Assembly (NCBI GenBank): GCA_041394265.1 | Contig: JAWKIO010000006.1 | Coordinates: 372,001 to 436,000, forward strand | Length of the DNA: 64,000 nucleotides | Origin: Acidimicrobiales bacterium | GTDB taxonomy: Bacteria > Actinomycetota > Acidimicrobiia > Acidimicrobiales > SZUA-35 | Reading direction: 5' to 3' | In this document: one piece after another, positions 53,520 to 61,771 of the stretch | Layout of the letters: the number at the start of each line of letters is the position of its first letter | Position numbering within the stretch: position 1 is the stretch's first letter | The notes under the pieces: model-generated | The model's input: only the letters and a program-made list of their open reading frames with translations | What the model was told of the DNA's origin: nothing | Databases searched by the model: none | Position numbers and translations under genes: made by a program

Positions 53520-55472
53520 TCAGCCCTCGGCGTCGGCCAGTTCGAGTGCCGCCTGTTCCCACTGCTCGAGCAGCTCGGTCGCCTTCTCCTGCGCCGTCGC
53601 GTGCGTGGCGATCAGCTGCTTGAGCCGTTCGCTGTCGTCGTACACCTCGGGATCGGCGAGCTGGTTGGCCAGCCCGCTTGCCACGTCTTCGGCTCGCTGG
53701 GCCTGGCGCTCGAGGCGCTCCACCCGCTTGCGCAGCTCACGCGTGGCCCGGCTCTTGGCCTGACGATCCTCGGCGGCGATGCGGCGATCCTCCTTGCGCT
53801 GGTGGGTTGCCTTGCGCTCGGTTGGCCGCGCCGACGACGACCCGGTCGGCTTCGCCGTGCCCTGCACCGGCTGCGCCGGGTTGAGGACGTGTTCTTCGAC
53901 GTCGAGATACTGCGTGGCCTTGCCGTCTCTGACCTCGACCACCGCCTCGACCACGTTGCGGATGAGGTGGCGGTCGTGGCTGACCAGCAGCACGGTGCCG
54001 GGATAGGCAGCCAGGGCGTCCTCGAGCACGTCACAGCTCGGGAGGTCGAGATGGTTCGTCGGCTCGTCGAGCACGAGGAGGTTGACCGGGTTGCACATGG
54101 TCTCGGCCAGGGCGAGTCGCGTGCGTTCGCCGCCGGAGAGTTCGCCGACTCTGCGGTCGACCGCGTCCCCCGAGAAGCCGAACGAGCCGAGCACGGTGCG
54201 AAGATTGCGTTGCTTGGGTTGCGCGCCGACCTTGTGACGGAACTCCTGCTCGACGGTCTTGTCGAGATCGAGGGCGTCGACCTGGTGCTGGGCGAAGTAG
54301 GCGATGTCGACGTTCGCGCCGATCTTGACCGCACCGTCGAGCGGGTCGAGGTCGCCGAGGATCGCCTTGAGGAGGGTCGACTTCCCGGCGCCGTTGGGGC
54401 CGATCAGGGCGATCTTGTCGCCCCGCTCTATCACGAGATCGACGTCGGTCAGGACCGGAACGCCGTCGTCATAGCCAAGTGTCGCGCCCTCCATCTCGAC
54501 CACGACGCGTGACGATCGTGGCGGCTCGGGGAAGGCGAACTTGAGCTTGAGCTCTTCGATCTTGGGTGCCTCGATCGTCTCGAGCCGTTCGAGTGCCTTG
54601 ATCCGCGACTGGACCTGGCGGGCCTTGGTGGCCTTGTAGCGGAACCGCTCGATGAACTTCTCGGCCTGGGCGACCTTGCGAGCCTGGTTGGCGGCTGCCG
54701 CCTCAGCCTGACGGATGCGATCCTCACGTTGGACGACGAACTCGGCGAAGCCGCCGACGTATTCGGTGGCGCCCTGCCAGGCGACCTCGATCACCCGGTC
54801 GGCCACCGCATCGATGAAGTCGCGGTCATGCGACACGAAGAGCAGGGCACCCTGCCAGGCAACGAGCTGCTGTTCGAGCCAGAGCACCGAGTCGACGTCG
54901 AGGTGGTTGGTCGGCTCGTCGAGCACCAGCACGTCAGGCTTCTGGAGCAACAACCGGGCGAGGGCGGCGCGCATCTGCCAGCCACCGGACAGTTCCGCCA
55001 GTGGACGATCCATGTCGTCGGCGGTGAAGCCCAGTCCGCCGAGGATGCGACGGGCGTCGGCCTCGGTCTGATAGCCGCCGATCTGTTCGAACTGGCTCTG
55101 GAGGCGACCGTACGCCTCGAGCGCGTCGTCGTGGGCGTCACCGGTGGTTTCGGCGATGGTGACGGTCAGCTCGTGGAGTCGCTCCTCGAGCTCCAGCACC
55201 TCCCCGGCCCCGGCCATGACCTCTTTGAAGACGGATTCCGACCAGGACTCGGTGAGCTCCTGGGGCAGGTAGCCGATCTGGCAATCCTTGGGCTGGGACA
55301 CCTCGCCGGCGTCGGCCTCCTGCAGCCCGACGATGATCTCGAGCATCGTGGTCTTGCCGACGCCATTGCCGCCGACGAGCGCCACACGACGGCCGGGCAT
55401 GAGCCGGAAGCCGACGTTGGAGAACAGCACACGCGCACCGTGTGACTTGGACAAACCCGAGACCGAAAGCAC
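53520..55472 (-). CDS. ABC-F family ATP-binding protein
   Basis: A 650-residue soluble protein with two ATP-binding cassettes and no membrane segments, so an ABC-F (Uup/YheS-like) protein. First cassette: GGNGVGKTT (34-42), LSGGWQMR, LDEPTNHLD. Second cassette: GPNGAGKST (about 357), LSGGERTR, LDEPTNHLD. The linker (about 235-310) is Lys/Arg-rich and helical (KFIERFRYKATKARQVQSR), and the C-terminus is a coiled coil (RKRVERLERQAQRAEDVA). Such proteins act on the ribosome in translation or antibiotic protection, or in DNA-related roles. GTG 55472 follows TACGCT by 6 nt. Confidence 0.92.
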   Translation of the reverse strand: MLSVSGLSKSHGARVLFSNVGFRLMPGRRVALVGGNGVGKTTMLEIIVGLQEADAGEVSQPKDCQIGYLPQELTESWSESVFKEVMAGAGEVLELEERLHELTVTIAETTGDAHDDALEAYGRLQSQFEQIGGYQTEADARRILGGLGFTADDMDRPLAELSGGWQMRAALARLLLQKPDVLVLDEPTNHLDVDSVLWLEQQLVAWQGALLFVSHDRDFIDAVADRVIEVAWQGATEYVGGFAEFVVQREDRIRQAEAAAANQARKVAQAEKFIERFRYKATKARQVQSRIKALERLETIEAPKIEELKLKFAFPEPPRSSRVVVEMEGATLGYDDGVPVLTDVDLVIERGDKIALIGPNGAGKSTLLKAILGDLDPLDGAVKIGANVDIAYFAQHQVDALDLDKTVEQEFRHKVGAQPKQRNLRTVLGSFGFSGDAVDRRVGELSGGERTRLALAETMCNPVNLLVLDEPTNHLDLPSCDVLEDALAAYPGTVLLVSHDRHLIRNVVEAVVEVRDGKATQYLDVEEHVLNPAQPVQGTAKPTGSSSARPTERKATHQRKEDRRIAAEDRQAKSRATRELRKRVERLERQAQRAEDVASGLANQLADPEVYDDSERLKQLIATHATAQEKATELLEQWEQAALELADAEG

Positions 55473-55478
55473 CCGTCA

Positions 55479-55484
55479 AGCGTA
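55479..55484 (-). promoter_or_regulatory. -10-like TACGCT for the ABC-F gene
   Basis: TACGCT reads from 55484 to 55479 on the minus strand and ends 6 nt before GTG 55472. Confidence 0.5.
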
Positions 55485-55516
55485 GAGAGCCAACGCCCAC
55501 TTCCCCATTGGGTACG

Positions 55517-55596
55517 GCTGGGATGTTGCGCCGCGAAGCAAGCAACTCCGGAACCCAGCGCTGGGATGTTGCGCCGCGAAGCAAGCAACTCCGGAA
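55517..55596. repeat. 37-nt tandem direct repeat, family C
   Basis: The same 37-nt sequence, beginning GCTGGGATGTTGCGCCGC and ending AAGCAAGCAACTCCGGAA, is at 55517-55553 and 55560-55596 (43-bp period). Each copy carries a GTTGC/GCAAC stem. It lies in the gap between two minus-strand genes. The related single copy is at 29387-29418. Confidence 0.85.
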
Positions 55597-55635
55597 GAGA
55601 GCGAGCGCAGCGAGCGAACGGCAGCGACCGAACGG

Positions 55636-56682
55636 CTAAGTCCAGGCTTCGGTGGTGTCGCGGTCGGCGACGCGGGGCTCCCGTAGGCGCAGCGGCTCGG
55701 CGTCGGTGAAGAGCTGACAGCGCACCTCGGCCTGCGACTGGGCACCCAGGTCGAGGTGGGGTGCCGTCGTCCACCAGTGATCGCCCCAGGTATCGGTGAT
55801 GCCGAGCCGAGCAGCTTGCACGACGCTCACGAACCGATCGGTGAGCGGACCGTCCACCTCGGCGTCGTGGGCACTGTCGAGCAACCGTTGGCCCAGTCCG
55901 TGCGAAGCGTCATCGAGGAGCGCCAGATCATGAGTGGTGTCACCGGCACGCGTGGCACCGTAGCTACGGAAGCGATGCCGGCCGTCAGGGGTATCCGTCG
56001 GTTGTCCCGACAGCGGGATTCGCCCCACGCAATCACCGAGGAGTGCGGGGTCGCTCTGGCGCACCAGTCCGACGATCGGACGACGATGGCGGCCGATGCG
56101 TCCCCGGCGACCGGACCAGGTCGCCGTGACGAAGGCCTCCTGGCCGAGATCGGCCGCATTGACCATCCGGAGCTCGACGGTCGAGCGGGAGCGGAGCAGG
56201 GAGGCCGTCTGGGTGATCGATCCGAAGGCGATCCAGCACGACGACAGCGCCGGACGATCGTCCGACTCGCACTCCTCCTCCAACATCTCCCGACGGAAGT
56301 GTCCGGTGAGCCACTCCAGCGCCTCGAGATCCTCGTCGAGCGTGAGTGGCTGGGTGGAGCGAAGCATCGTCTCCTGGATCGCAATCAGTTCGAGATCGAG
56401 GACGTCGTCCCCTTCGAGATGGGTCTCGATGCCGACGGCCGCCGCCGACTGGGCGGCGAACGCCGAGAACCACAACCGTGACGAGCTGAATCGCCGGTCG
56501 CCGAGGCGGTGCCGATCGAACGCCACGACAGCAGACCGAGCGGCGTTGCCGGCGGGCGCCAGCAGGCGTGCGCCGTAGACGGCAAGTGTGGCGAGTGTGA
56601 TGGGCAGCATCAGCGCGGCCCAGCGCTCGATGGCGTCGTCGCCAACTGGCTCGATGAACTGTGTGATCCATCCCTGGAACAT
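55636..56682 (-). CDS. Uncharacterised membrane-anchored protein
   Basis: A 348-residue protein that I do not assign to a family. It starts MFQGWITQFIEPVGDDAIER, has one hydrophobic segment (about 23-42, LMLPITLATLAVYGARLL) and a long hydrophilic rest with LDLELIAIQETMLR and many acidic and basic stretches. The ribosome-binding site GGGAGGT at 56690-56696 (minus strand) fixes ATG 56682. It follows the HDOD-GGDEF gene by 103 bp on the same strand, so it may belong to the NhaA operon. It ends in the family C repeat region. Confidence 0.6.
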   Translation of the reverse strand: MFQGWITQFIEPVGDDAIERWAALMLPITLATLAVYGARLLAPAGNAARSAVVAFDRHRLGDRRFSSSRLWFSAFAAQSAAAVGIETHLEGDDVLDLELIAIQETMLRSTQPLTLDEDLEALEWLTGHFRREMLEEECESDDRPALSSCWIAFGSITQTASLLRSRSTVELRMVNAADLGQEAFVTATWSGRRGRIGRHRRPIVGLVRQSDPALLGDCVGRIPLSGQPTDTPDGRHRFRSYGATRAGDTTHDLALLDDASHGLGQRLLDSAHDAEVDGPLTDRFVSVVQAARLGITDTWGDHWWTTAPHLDLGAQSQAEVRCQLFTDAEPLRLREPRVADRDTTEAWT

Positions 56683-56785
56683 CTTGGTGACCTCCCGTCC
56701 TTGGGTGGTGTGTGTGCGATTGTCGGATCGAGCGGCGTTGCCGACCGATCAGCCTTCGGGAGCGTCGGTGCTCCGTTCGGCGGTA

Positions 56786-58390
56786 TTACGAGCTTGGTCG
56801 AGTCTGAACACTCACCTGGTTCGGTCCCGACTTCTTGGCGAGATACAGCTGTTGGTAGGCGCTCTGGATGAGGAGGTGGCCGACGTTCGGCTCCTGGAAC
56901 TCGTCCACGATTGCGGCCCCGACGCTGACAGTGAGGTGCACCTCGACGCCCTGCGGCTCGAGAACGTACGGCGTCCGCTCGACCAGCAGGCGGAACCGAT
57001 CGGCCGCCGGCGCCAGATCGCCGATCGAGGCGTGGGGCATCAGCAGGGCAAACTCTTCACCGCCCGTGCGGAAGAAGTCCTCGCCGTTGCGGCAGTGCCA
57101 GGCCAGCAGTTTGGCGACATGACGAAGCGCATTGTCGCCAACTCGCTGGCCGAAGGTCTCGTTGACGAGACCGAAGCGATCGAGGTCGAGGAACATGAGT
57201 GCCAGCGCGTCGGGCACCGGGCGACGCCGGCGGATGGCGATCTGGGTCTCGATGCCCTCCTCGAATGCCACTCTGTTGCTGAGTCCGGTCAGCGGGTCGA
57301 CGCGAGAGTTGCGGGCCAACGACTCGTTCTCCCGCTCGAGTTCGGCGAGATGCTCCGCCTGATGCGACAGCATGGTGATGGCCTCGACCGACAACCGGTG
57401 CATGGCCTCGGCGGAACGGGCCACGACATCGGCGAAGTCGACGCCGGTCGCCAGCTCGACGCCGAACAGCCCCGACGTCTCGGCGATCATCGGCCCTAGC
57501 TCGACGAGCAGGCCTTCGATGCGTTCGCGGGGAAGCTCGAGCTCGGCTGCGGCTCGTTTGGTCAGTACCGACAGGGCACCGCCATCGGGCCGACCGCACA
57601 GGACCTCCTCGGCCAGCGAGGAGAGCCGGAGCGACAGCCGAAGCCGGCCGAAGAGCTCATCGGCGTCCGGCGGCACTGCGTCGATGTGCTCCGGATCGAG
57701 CGAATCGGTCGGCTCTTCGCGATAGCCGATGACATCGGCCAGGAAGTCGGGCAGTCCCCACTGGTGGAACAGCGCCGAGGTGAGCTGATCGAACGTGAAA
57801 CCAAGGACCTCGCGCTGGGTGTCGGGCGACGGCCAATCGAGCCGGCACTCGCCGGCCTGGGCGTCGAGACAATCCCCGAACAGGCGGCGGAAGTCGTCGG
57901 GAGCACACTGTTCGACGACGAGCGAGCCCACGTTGCTGAGCAGGCCGGCCAGGAAGCTCTCGTCGGCATAGATCGGGTCGATCTCGGCCATGAACGCCCG
58001 GTTGGCGAGTGCGTTCACGAGCGCACGCCGCCGCACCTCCATCACGGCGTTGCCGTGCACGAGCGAGCGAGGGAACAGCCCGGTCAGGGTGAGCGACAGG
58101 GTGAGGAGCCGGACCGACTTGATGCCGAGAACCATCACCGCACGCTCGACCGACGCAATCTCACCCGGGAAGCTGTAGATCGACGAGTTCGCCATCTGCA
58201 GCAATTTGGCGGTGAGGGAGGCGTCGCGACCGATGAGCGTACTCAGCGCCTGGATCGACAGATCCTCGGTCGAGGTGTAATCGAGGATCTCGAACAGCAG
58301 CGCCGGCGGCGAGGGCAGCGCCCCGACATCGATCAGGAACGATCGAAGCGCCGCTCCCGTGTCGGTCTCGATGTCGGGGGTCGCAGACAT
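56786..58390 (-). CDS. HDOD - GGDEF diguanylate cyclase
   Basis: A 534-residue signalling protein. Residues ~20-225 are an HDOD domain (LPSPPALLFEILDY, LLQMANSSIYSFPGEI, GLLSNVGSLVVEQ). Residues ~325-365 form a helical linker with a coiled-coil look (HQAEHLAELERENESL). Residues ~365-525 are a GGDEF domain with VDPLTGLSNR, LDLDRFG and the active GGEEF at 443-447, so it can be expected to make cyclic di-GMP. The inhibitory RxxD site has Glu437 instead of Asp. The start overlaps the NhaA stop by one base (TGATG). Its place after flagellar genes suggests control of motility. Confidence 0.9.
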   Translation of the reverse strand: MSATPDIETDTGAALRSFLIDVGALPSPPALLFEILDYTSTEDLSIQALSTLIGRDASLTAKLLQMANSSIYSFPGEIASVERAVMVLGIKSVRLLTLSLTLTGLFPRSLVHGNAVMEVRRRALVNALANRAFMAEIDPIYADESFLAGLLSNVGSLVVEQCAPDDFRRLFGDCLDAQAGECRLDWPSPDTQREVLGFTFDQLTSALFHQWGLPDFLADVIGYREEPTDSLDPEHIDAVPPDADELFGRLRLSLRLSSLAEEVLCGRPDGGALSVLTKRAAAELELPRERIEGLLVELGPMIAETSGLFGVELATGVDFADVVARSAEAMHRLSVEAITMLSHQAEHLAELERENESLARNSRVDPLTGLSNRVAFEEGIETQIAIRRRRPVPDALALMFLDLDRFGLVNETFGQRVGDNALRHVAKLLAWHCRNGEDFFRTGGEEFALLMPHASIGDLAPAADRFRLLVERTPYVLEPQGVEVHLTVSVGAAIVDEFQEPNVGHLLIQSAYQQLYLAKKSGPNQVSVQTRPSS

Positions 58391-59757
58391 CAGTGGCCGG
58401 CCCCGACCAGTTCGTTGGTCTCGGCGTCAGCGGACTCGTCACCCGTCGCGGCCTGGTCAGCAGCCATCGGCGGCACGCTTCGGATGAGCGAGGCTCCGAT
58501 GACACCGGCGGCGACGGAGGCGAACAGCACACCGATCTTGGCGTCGGCGATGAGTTCCTCATCGGTGAAGGCGAGGTCGCTGATGAACAGCGACACCGTG
58601 AAGCCGATGCCGGCGATGCTGGCCGTACCGGCCATGAGCCGCCAGCTCGTGCCGGCCGGCAGGGTTGCAAGACCGGAGCGAACGGCGATCATCGAAGCGA
58701 GCAGGATGCCGACCGGCTTGCCGAACACCAGGCCGATGAAGACGGCTCGGCCGACGCCCGAGGTGGCGGCGTTGCCGACATCGGTGGCCGATAGGCCGAC
58801 GCCGGTGTTGGCGAGGGCGAACACGGGGATGATCAGCAGGGCGCTCCACGGGTGCAGCGTGTTGATGAGACGGTCGCAGATGGAGATCGACTCGCGGGTC
58901 TCGAAGATGATCTCCTTGAGCTCTTCGAAGCTGCTCATCTCCGAGGCCTCGGCGACGGTGACGTGCGGACGGTGCGGGGTTGCCGGGGCCAACAGACCAC
59001 AGACGACGCCGGCGAGCGTGGCGTGCACGCCCGATTCGAAGGTGAAGTACCAGATCCCGATGCCGAGCAGGACGTAGATCGGGGTCCACCAGACGCCGGC
59101 CTTGCGCAGGGCGACCATGAGCGCGACACCACCGATTGCCCAGCCGAGGCTGACGAAATCGAGGGACGAGGAGTAGAAGACGGCAATGACGACGATGGCG
59201 CCGAGGTCGTCCACGATGGCGAGGCTGAGCAGGAAGATCTTGAGAGGTGACGGGACTCGGTCGCCGAGCAGGCTCAGGATGCCGACCGCGAACGCGATGT
59301 CGGTCGCCATCGGGATGCCCCAGCCGTTGCCGGCGTCGCCGCCTCCGGCGAAGAGCACGTAGAAGACCGCCGGCACGATCATGCCACCCGCTGCCGCGAG
59401 CGCCGGTAGCGCTGCCTTGCGAGGGTCGCGGAGATCGCCGACGGCGAGCTCACGCTTGATCTCGAGCCCGGCGACGAGGAAGAAGATCGTCATCAGACCG
59501 TCGTTGACCCAGTGCACGAGCGACTCGTCCAGCTCCACCGGACCGATGGCGATGTGCAGGTGGGTGTGCCAGAAGTGGGCGACGTCTTCCGCCAACGGCG
59601 AGTTGGCCAGGGCGAGAGCGACCAGCGCCGCCACGATCAGCGCAACACCCGAGATGTTCTCGAGATGGATGAGTCGTCGCATCGGCAGACGCAACTTGTC
59701 GATCGGGACCGGCGGACGGTTCGCCGAACTCGACGTGACCGATGGGTGGTGGCTCAC
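58390..59757 (-). CDS. nhaA: Na+/H+ antiporter NhaA
   Basis: A 455-residue antiporter of the NhaA family, exchanging Na+ for H+ across the membrane. The sequence has about 11-12 membrane segments, with GIPMATDIAFAVGILSLLGD and LAIVDDLGAIVVIAVFY carrying the conserved Asp pairs, and KPVGILLASMIAV later. The start is GTG 59757 behind GAGGAG (59764-59769, minus strand); the frame extends further but without support. It is one base from the HDOD-GGDEF start, so the two are co-translated. A terminator at 59870 separates it from the flagellar operon. Confidence 0.95.
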   Translation of the reverse strand: MSHHPSVTSSSANRPPVPIDKLRLPMRRLIHLENISGVALIVAALVALALANSPLAEDVAHFWHTHLHIAIGPVELDESLVHWVNDGLMTIFFLVAGLEIKRELAVGDLRDPRKAALPALAAAGGMIVPAVFYVLFAGGGDAGNGWGIPMATDIAFAVGILSLLGDRVPSPLKIFLLSLAIVDDLGAIVVIAVFYSSSLDFVSLGWAIGGVALMVALRKAGVWWTPIYVLLGIGIWYFTFESGVHATLAGVVCGLLAPATPHRPHVTVAEASEMSSFEELKEIIFETRESISICDRLINTLHPWSALLIIPVFALANTGVGLSATDVGNAATSGVGRAVFIGLVFGKPVGILLASMIAVRSGLATLPAGTSWRLMAGTASIAGIGFTVSLFISDLAFTDEELIADAKIGVLFASVAAGVIGASLIRSVPPMAADQAATGDESADAETNELVGAGH

Positions 59758-59869
59758 CTGTAACTCCTCGTTCCGGCATCGACCCTCGATGCCACCGTTG
59801 TGCATGACTTGCGTGGTTGTGACCGCAAAGGTGCGGACGTCGGAACCAGCCTCGGAAGCCGTGACAACG

Positions 59870-59903
59870 AAATGAGGCCTCCGCCGGAGCGAAGGCCTCA
59901 TTT
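59870..59903 (-). terminator. 11-bp stem-loop after the flagellar operon
   Basis: AAATGAGGCCT (59870-59880) pairs perfectly with AGGCCTCATTT (59893-59903) around a 12-nt loop. On the minus strand it follows the flgE stop by 43 nt and ends in TTTCGTTGTC, a short T run. The AT-rich ends give the most classical terminator in the window. Confidence 0.8.
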
Positions 59904-59946
59904 CTTCACGGTGTCGGGAACCGGCGGGCGGTGAGCGGCCTGTGGC

Positions 59947-61185
59947 CTATCGCTTCATGTTCACGATTTCCTGCAGGAGCTCGTCGGAAGCGGTCACCAC
60001 TCGGGAGTTGGCCTGGAAGCCGCGCTGCGAGCGGATCAGGGTCGTGAACTCCTCGGCGAGGTCGACGTTCGACATCTCGAGTGCGCCCGCCGCCAACAGG
60101 CCTCGGCCACCGCCGCCGGCGGCACCGATCTGGGCGAGACCGGAGTTCGCCGACGTGGTCCACGACGTGCCGGTGACTCGGCTGAGGCCCTCGGGGTTGG
60201 CAAAGGTGGCCAGCGCCAGTTGGGCCATGGCCCGGACCCGGCCGTTGGAGTACGACCCGGTGATGACGCCGTCCTGCCCGATGCTCAGCGACTGCAGCGA
60301 ACCCGACGACGAACCGTTCTGGTTGATGACGGTCATGGTCGAGTTGCCGCCGTACTGCGAGATGCGTCGGGCTTCCTCACCACCGAGGGTGAGGGCGATG
60401 GCTTCCGCCCCGGGGATCGCACCGGCAGCGATGTTCGCCGTGAAGTCGACCGGCAGGACCAGTTCGCCGTCGGCGCCGAACTGCATGATGTTGTCGGTGA
60501 CCGGCACGGCGGTGGGCGGGTCGCCGTAGGACGCCGTCACCGTCCACTCGTCGGTGTTGGACTTGGTGTAGGTGATGTCGAGCACGATCGGGATGCCCTG
60601 GCTGTCGTAGACGGTCACCGAGGTGAAGTCCTGGGTTCCCAGTGCCGCATCGGCCGACAGGTTGCCACCGAGGTTGACCACGGTGGTCGCAACCGGCTGG
60701 CTGGCCTCGCCGATGGGGATCTTGATGTCGCCAACGGGCCGGTCGGTCTGGAGCAAGCCCGACGGGTCGGCCTGCCAACCCTGGACCATGCCGCCGTCGG
60801 CCGTGACGAGCTGACCGGCGGCGTCGACGAAGAACGCGCCCGCCCGGGTGTAGAGCTCAGCGCCCTGATCCTGGACGACGAAGAATCCGTCGCCCTCGAT
60901 CGAGAGATCGAGATCACGGCCGGTGCGTTGGAGCGCGCCCTGGCTGAGGTTCTGGGCGATGGCGCCGATGCGCACGCCGAGGCCGATCTGGGCCGGGTTG
61001 GTGCCGCCGAGTTCGCCGACGGGTGCGCCGGCGCCCTCGAGGGTCTGGCTCAGCACGTCCTGGAAGATGGCGTTGGACTTCTTGAAGCCGGTGGTGTTGA
61101 CGTTGGCGATGTTGTTGCCGACGACGTCCATCATCGTCTGGTGGTTTCGCAGGCCGGTCACGGCCGAGTACATGGATCTGATCAT
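59947..61185 (-). CDS. flgE: Flagellar hook protein FlgE
   Basis: A 412-residue hook protein. The rod/hook N-terminal signature is MIRSMYSAVTGLRNHQTMMD with NNIANVNTTGFKKSN. The C-terminal signature is EMSNVDLAEEFTTLIRSQR and ASDELLQEIVNMKR. The central part (about 90-330) forms the hook-specific domains. Length and both ends match FlgE rather than FlgF or FlgG. ATG 61185 is the best start; further upstream the frame lacks family sequence. It is the last gene of the visible flagellar block, downstream of flgD. Confidence 0.93.
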   Translation of the reverse strand: MIRSMYSAVTGLRNHQTMMDVVGNNIANVNTTGFKKSNAIFQDVLSQTLEGAGAPVGELGGTNPAQIGLGVRIGAIAQNLSQGALQRTGRDLDLSIEGDGFFVVQDQGAELYTRAGAFFVDAAGQLVTADGGMVQGWQADPSGLLQTDRPVGDIKIPIGEASQPVATTVVNLGGNLSADAALGTQDFTSVTVYDSQGIPIVLDITYTKSNTDEWTVTASYGDPPTAVPVTDNIMQFGADGELVLPVDFTANIAAGAIPGAEAIALTLGGEEARRISQYGGNSTMTVINQNGSSSGSLQSLSIGQDGVITGSYSNGRVRAMAQLALATFANPEGLSRVTGTSWTTSANSGLAQIGAAGGGGRGLLAAGALEMSNVDLAEEFTTLIRSQRGFQANSRVVTASDELLQEIVNMKR

Positions 61186-61273
61186 TGGATGTCCTGAGGG
61201 TGAATGCGGTGGAGAAGGGTGTCCCTGGTCGAGCCAGGGCGGTGAGGCAGATGATGAGGCAAGGGGTTCTCTT

Positions 61274-61717
61274 TCAGGCGATCTCGACAATCTGATCGAG
61301 GGTGAAGTCACCATCGGCGGTGACGAGGTGGACCTCGCCGCTGATGACCTGGGCACGTTGGACGGTCGTGGTCATGGTCAGGCCTTTGCCGTCCATGACA
61401 CCGATCTCACGGCCGATGAGTGAACCGGCGGTGGTCAGGCTCGAATTCAGCGCGTTGGCTGCCGTCTGCTCCGACATCTTCTGGAGCTCTTCGATGGTGG
61501 TGAACTGCGCCGTGGTGGCGATGAAGTCGTCCGGGTCACTCGGATTCAGCGGATCCTGGTAGCGCAGCTGGGTCACCAGCAGTTTCAGGAAGGCCTCTCG
61601 ATCGAGCTCGCTTCCAGCGGTGTCAGAGACGAGGCCGTACTTGTCGGTCACGGCGGTGCTCTGCACGGCCAGCGGGTTGACCGTGGCGCCGGCGACGGCG
61701 GAGATGTAGTCGGTCAT
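61274..61717 (-). CDS. flgD: Flagellar hook assembly protein FlgD (short form)
   Basis: A 147-residue hook-cap protein. The conserved N-terminal part is LDREAFLKLLVTQLRYQDPLNPSDPDDF and IATTAQFTTIEELQKMSEQ (shown in parts), which guides hook assembly. The C-terminal part is short (VMDGKGLTMTTTVQR, TADGDFTLDQIVEI), so the larger FlgD Ig-like domain is missing, as in Bacillus-type short FlgD. ATG 61717 is 54 bp after the fliK stop, and flgE follows 88 bp later. Confidence 0.92.
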   Translation of the reverse strand: MTDYISAVAGATVNPLAVQSTAVTDKYGLVSDTAGSELDREAFLKLLVTQLRYQDPLNPSDPDDFIATTAQFTTIEELQKMSEQTAANALNSSLTTAGSLIGREIGVMDGKGLTMTTTVQRAQVISGEVHLVTADGDFTLDQIVEIA

Positions 61718-61771
61718 GGGAGGAGCGCTGCTTTCGGGAGGAAGTGATGGACAGTGATGGGGGTGGCGGCA

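Noticed and set aside
55517..55596. Two 37-nt repeats as a possible CRISPR.
   Set aside because: There are only two copies with a 6-nt gap, far too short for a spacer, and no cas gene.
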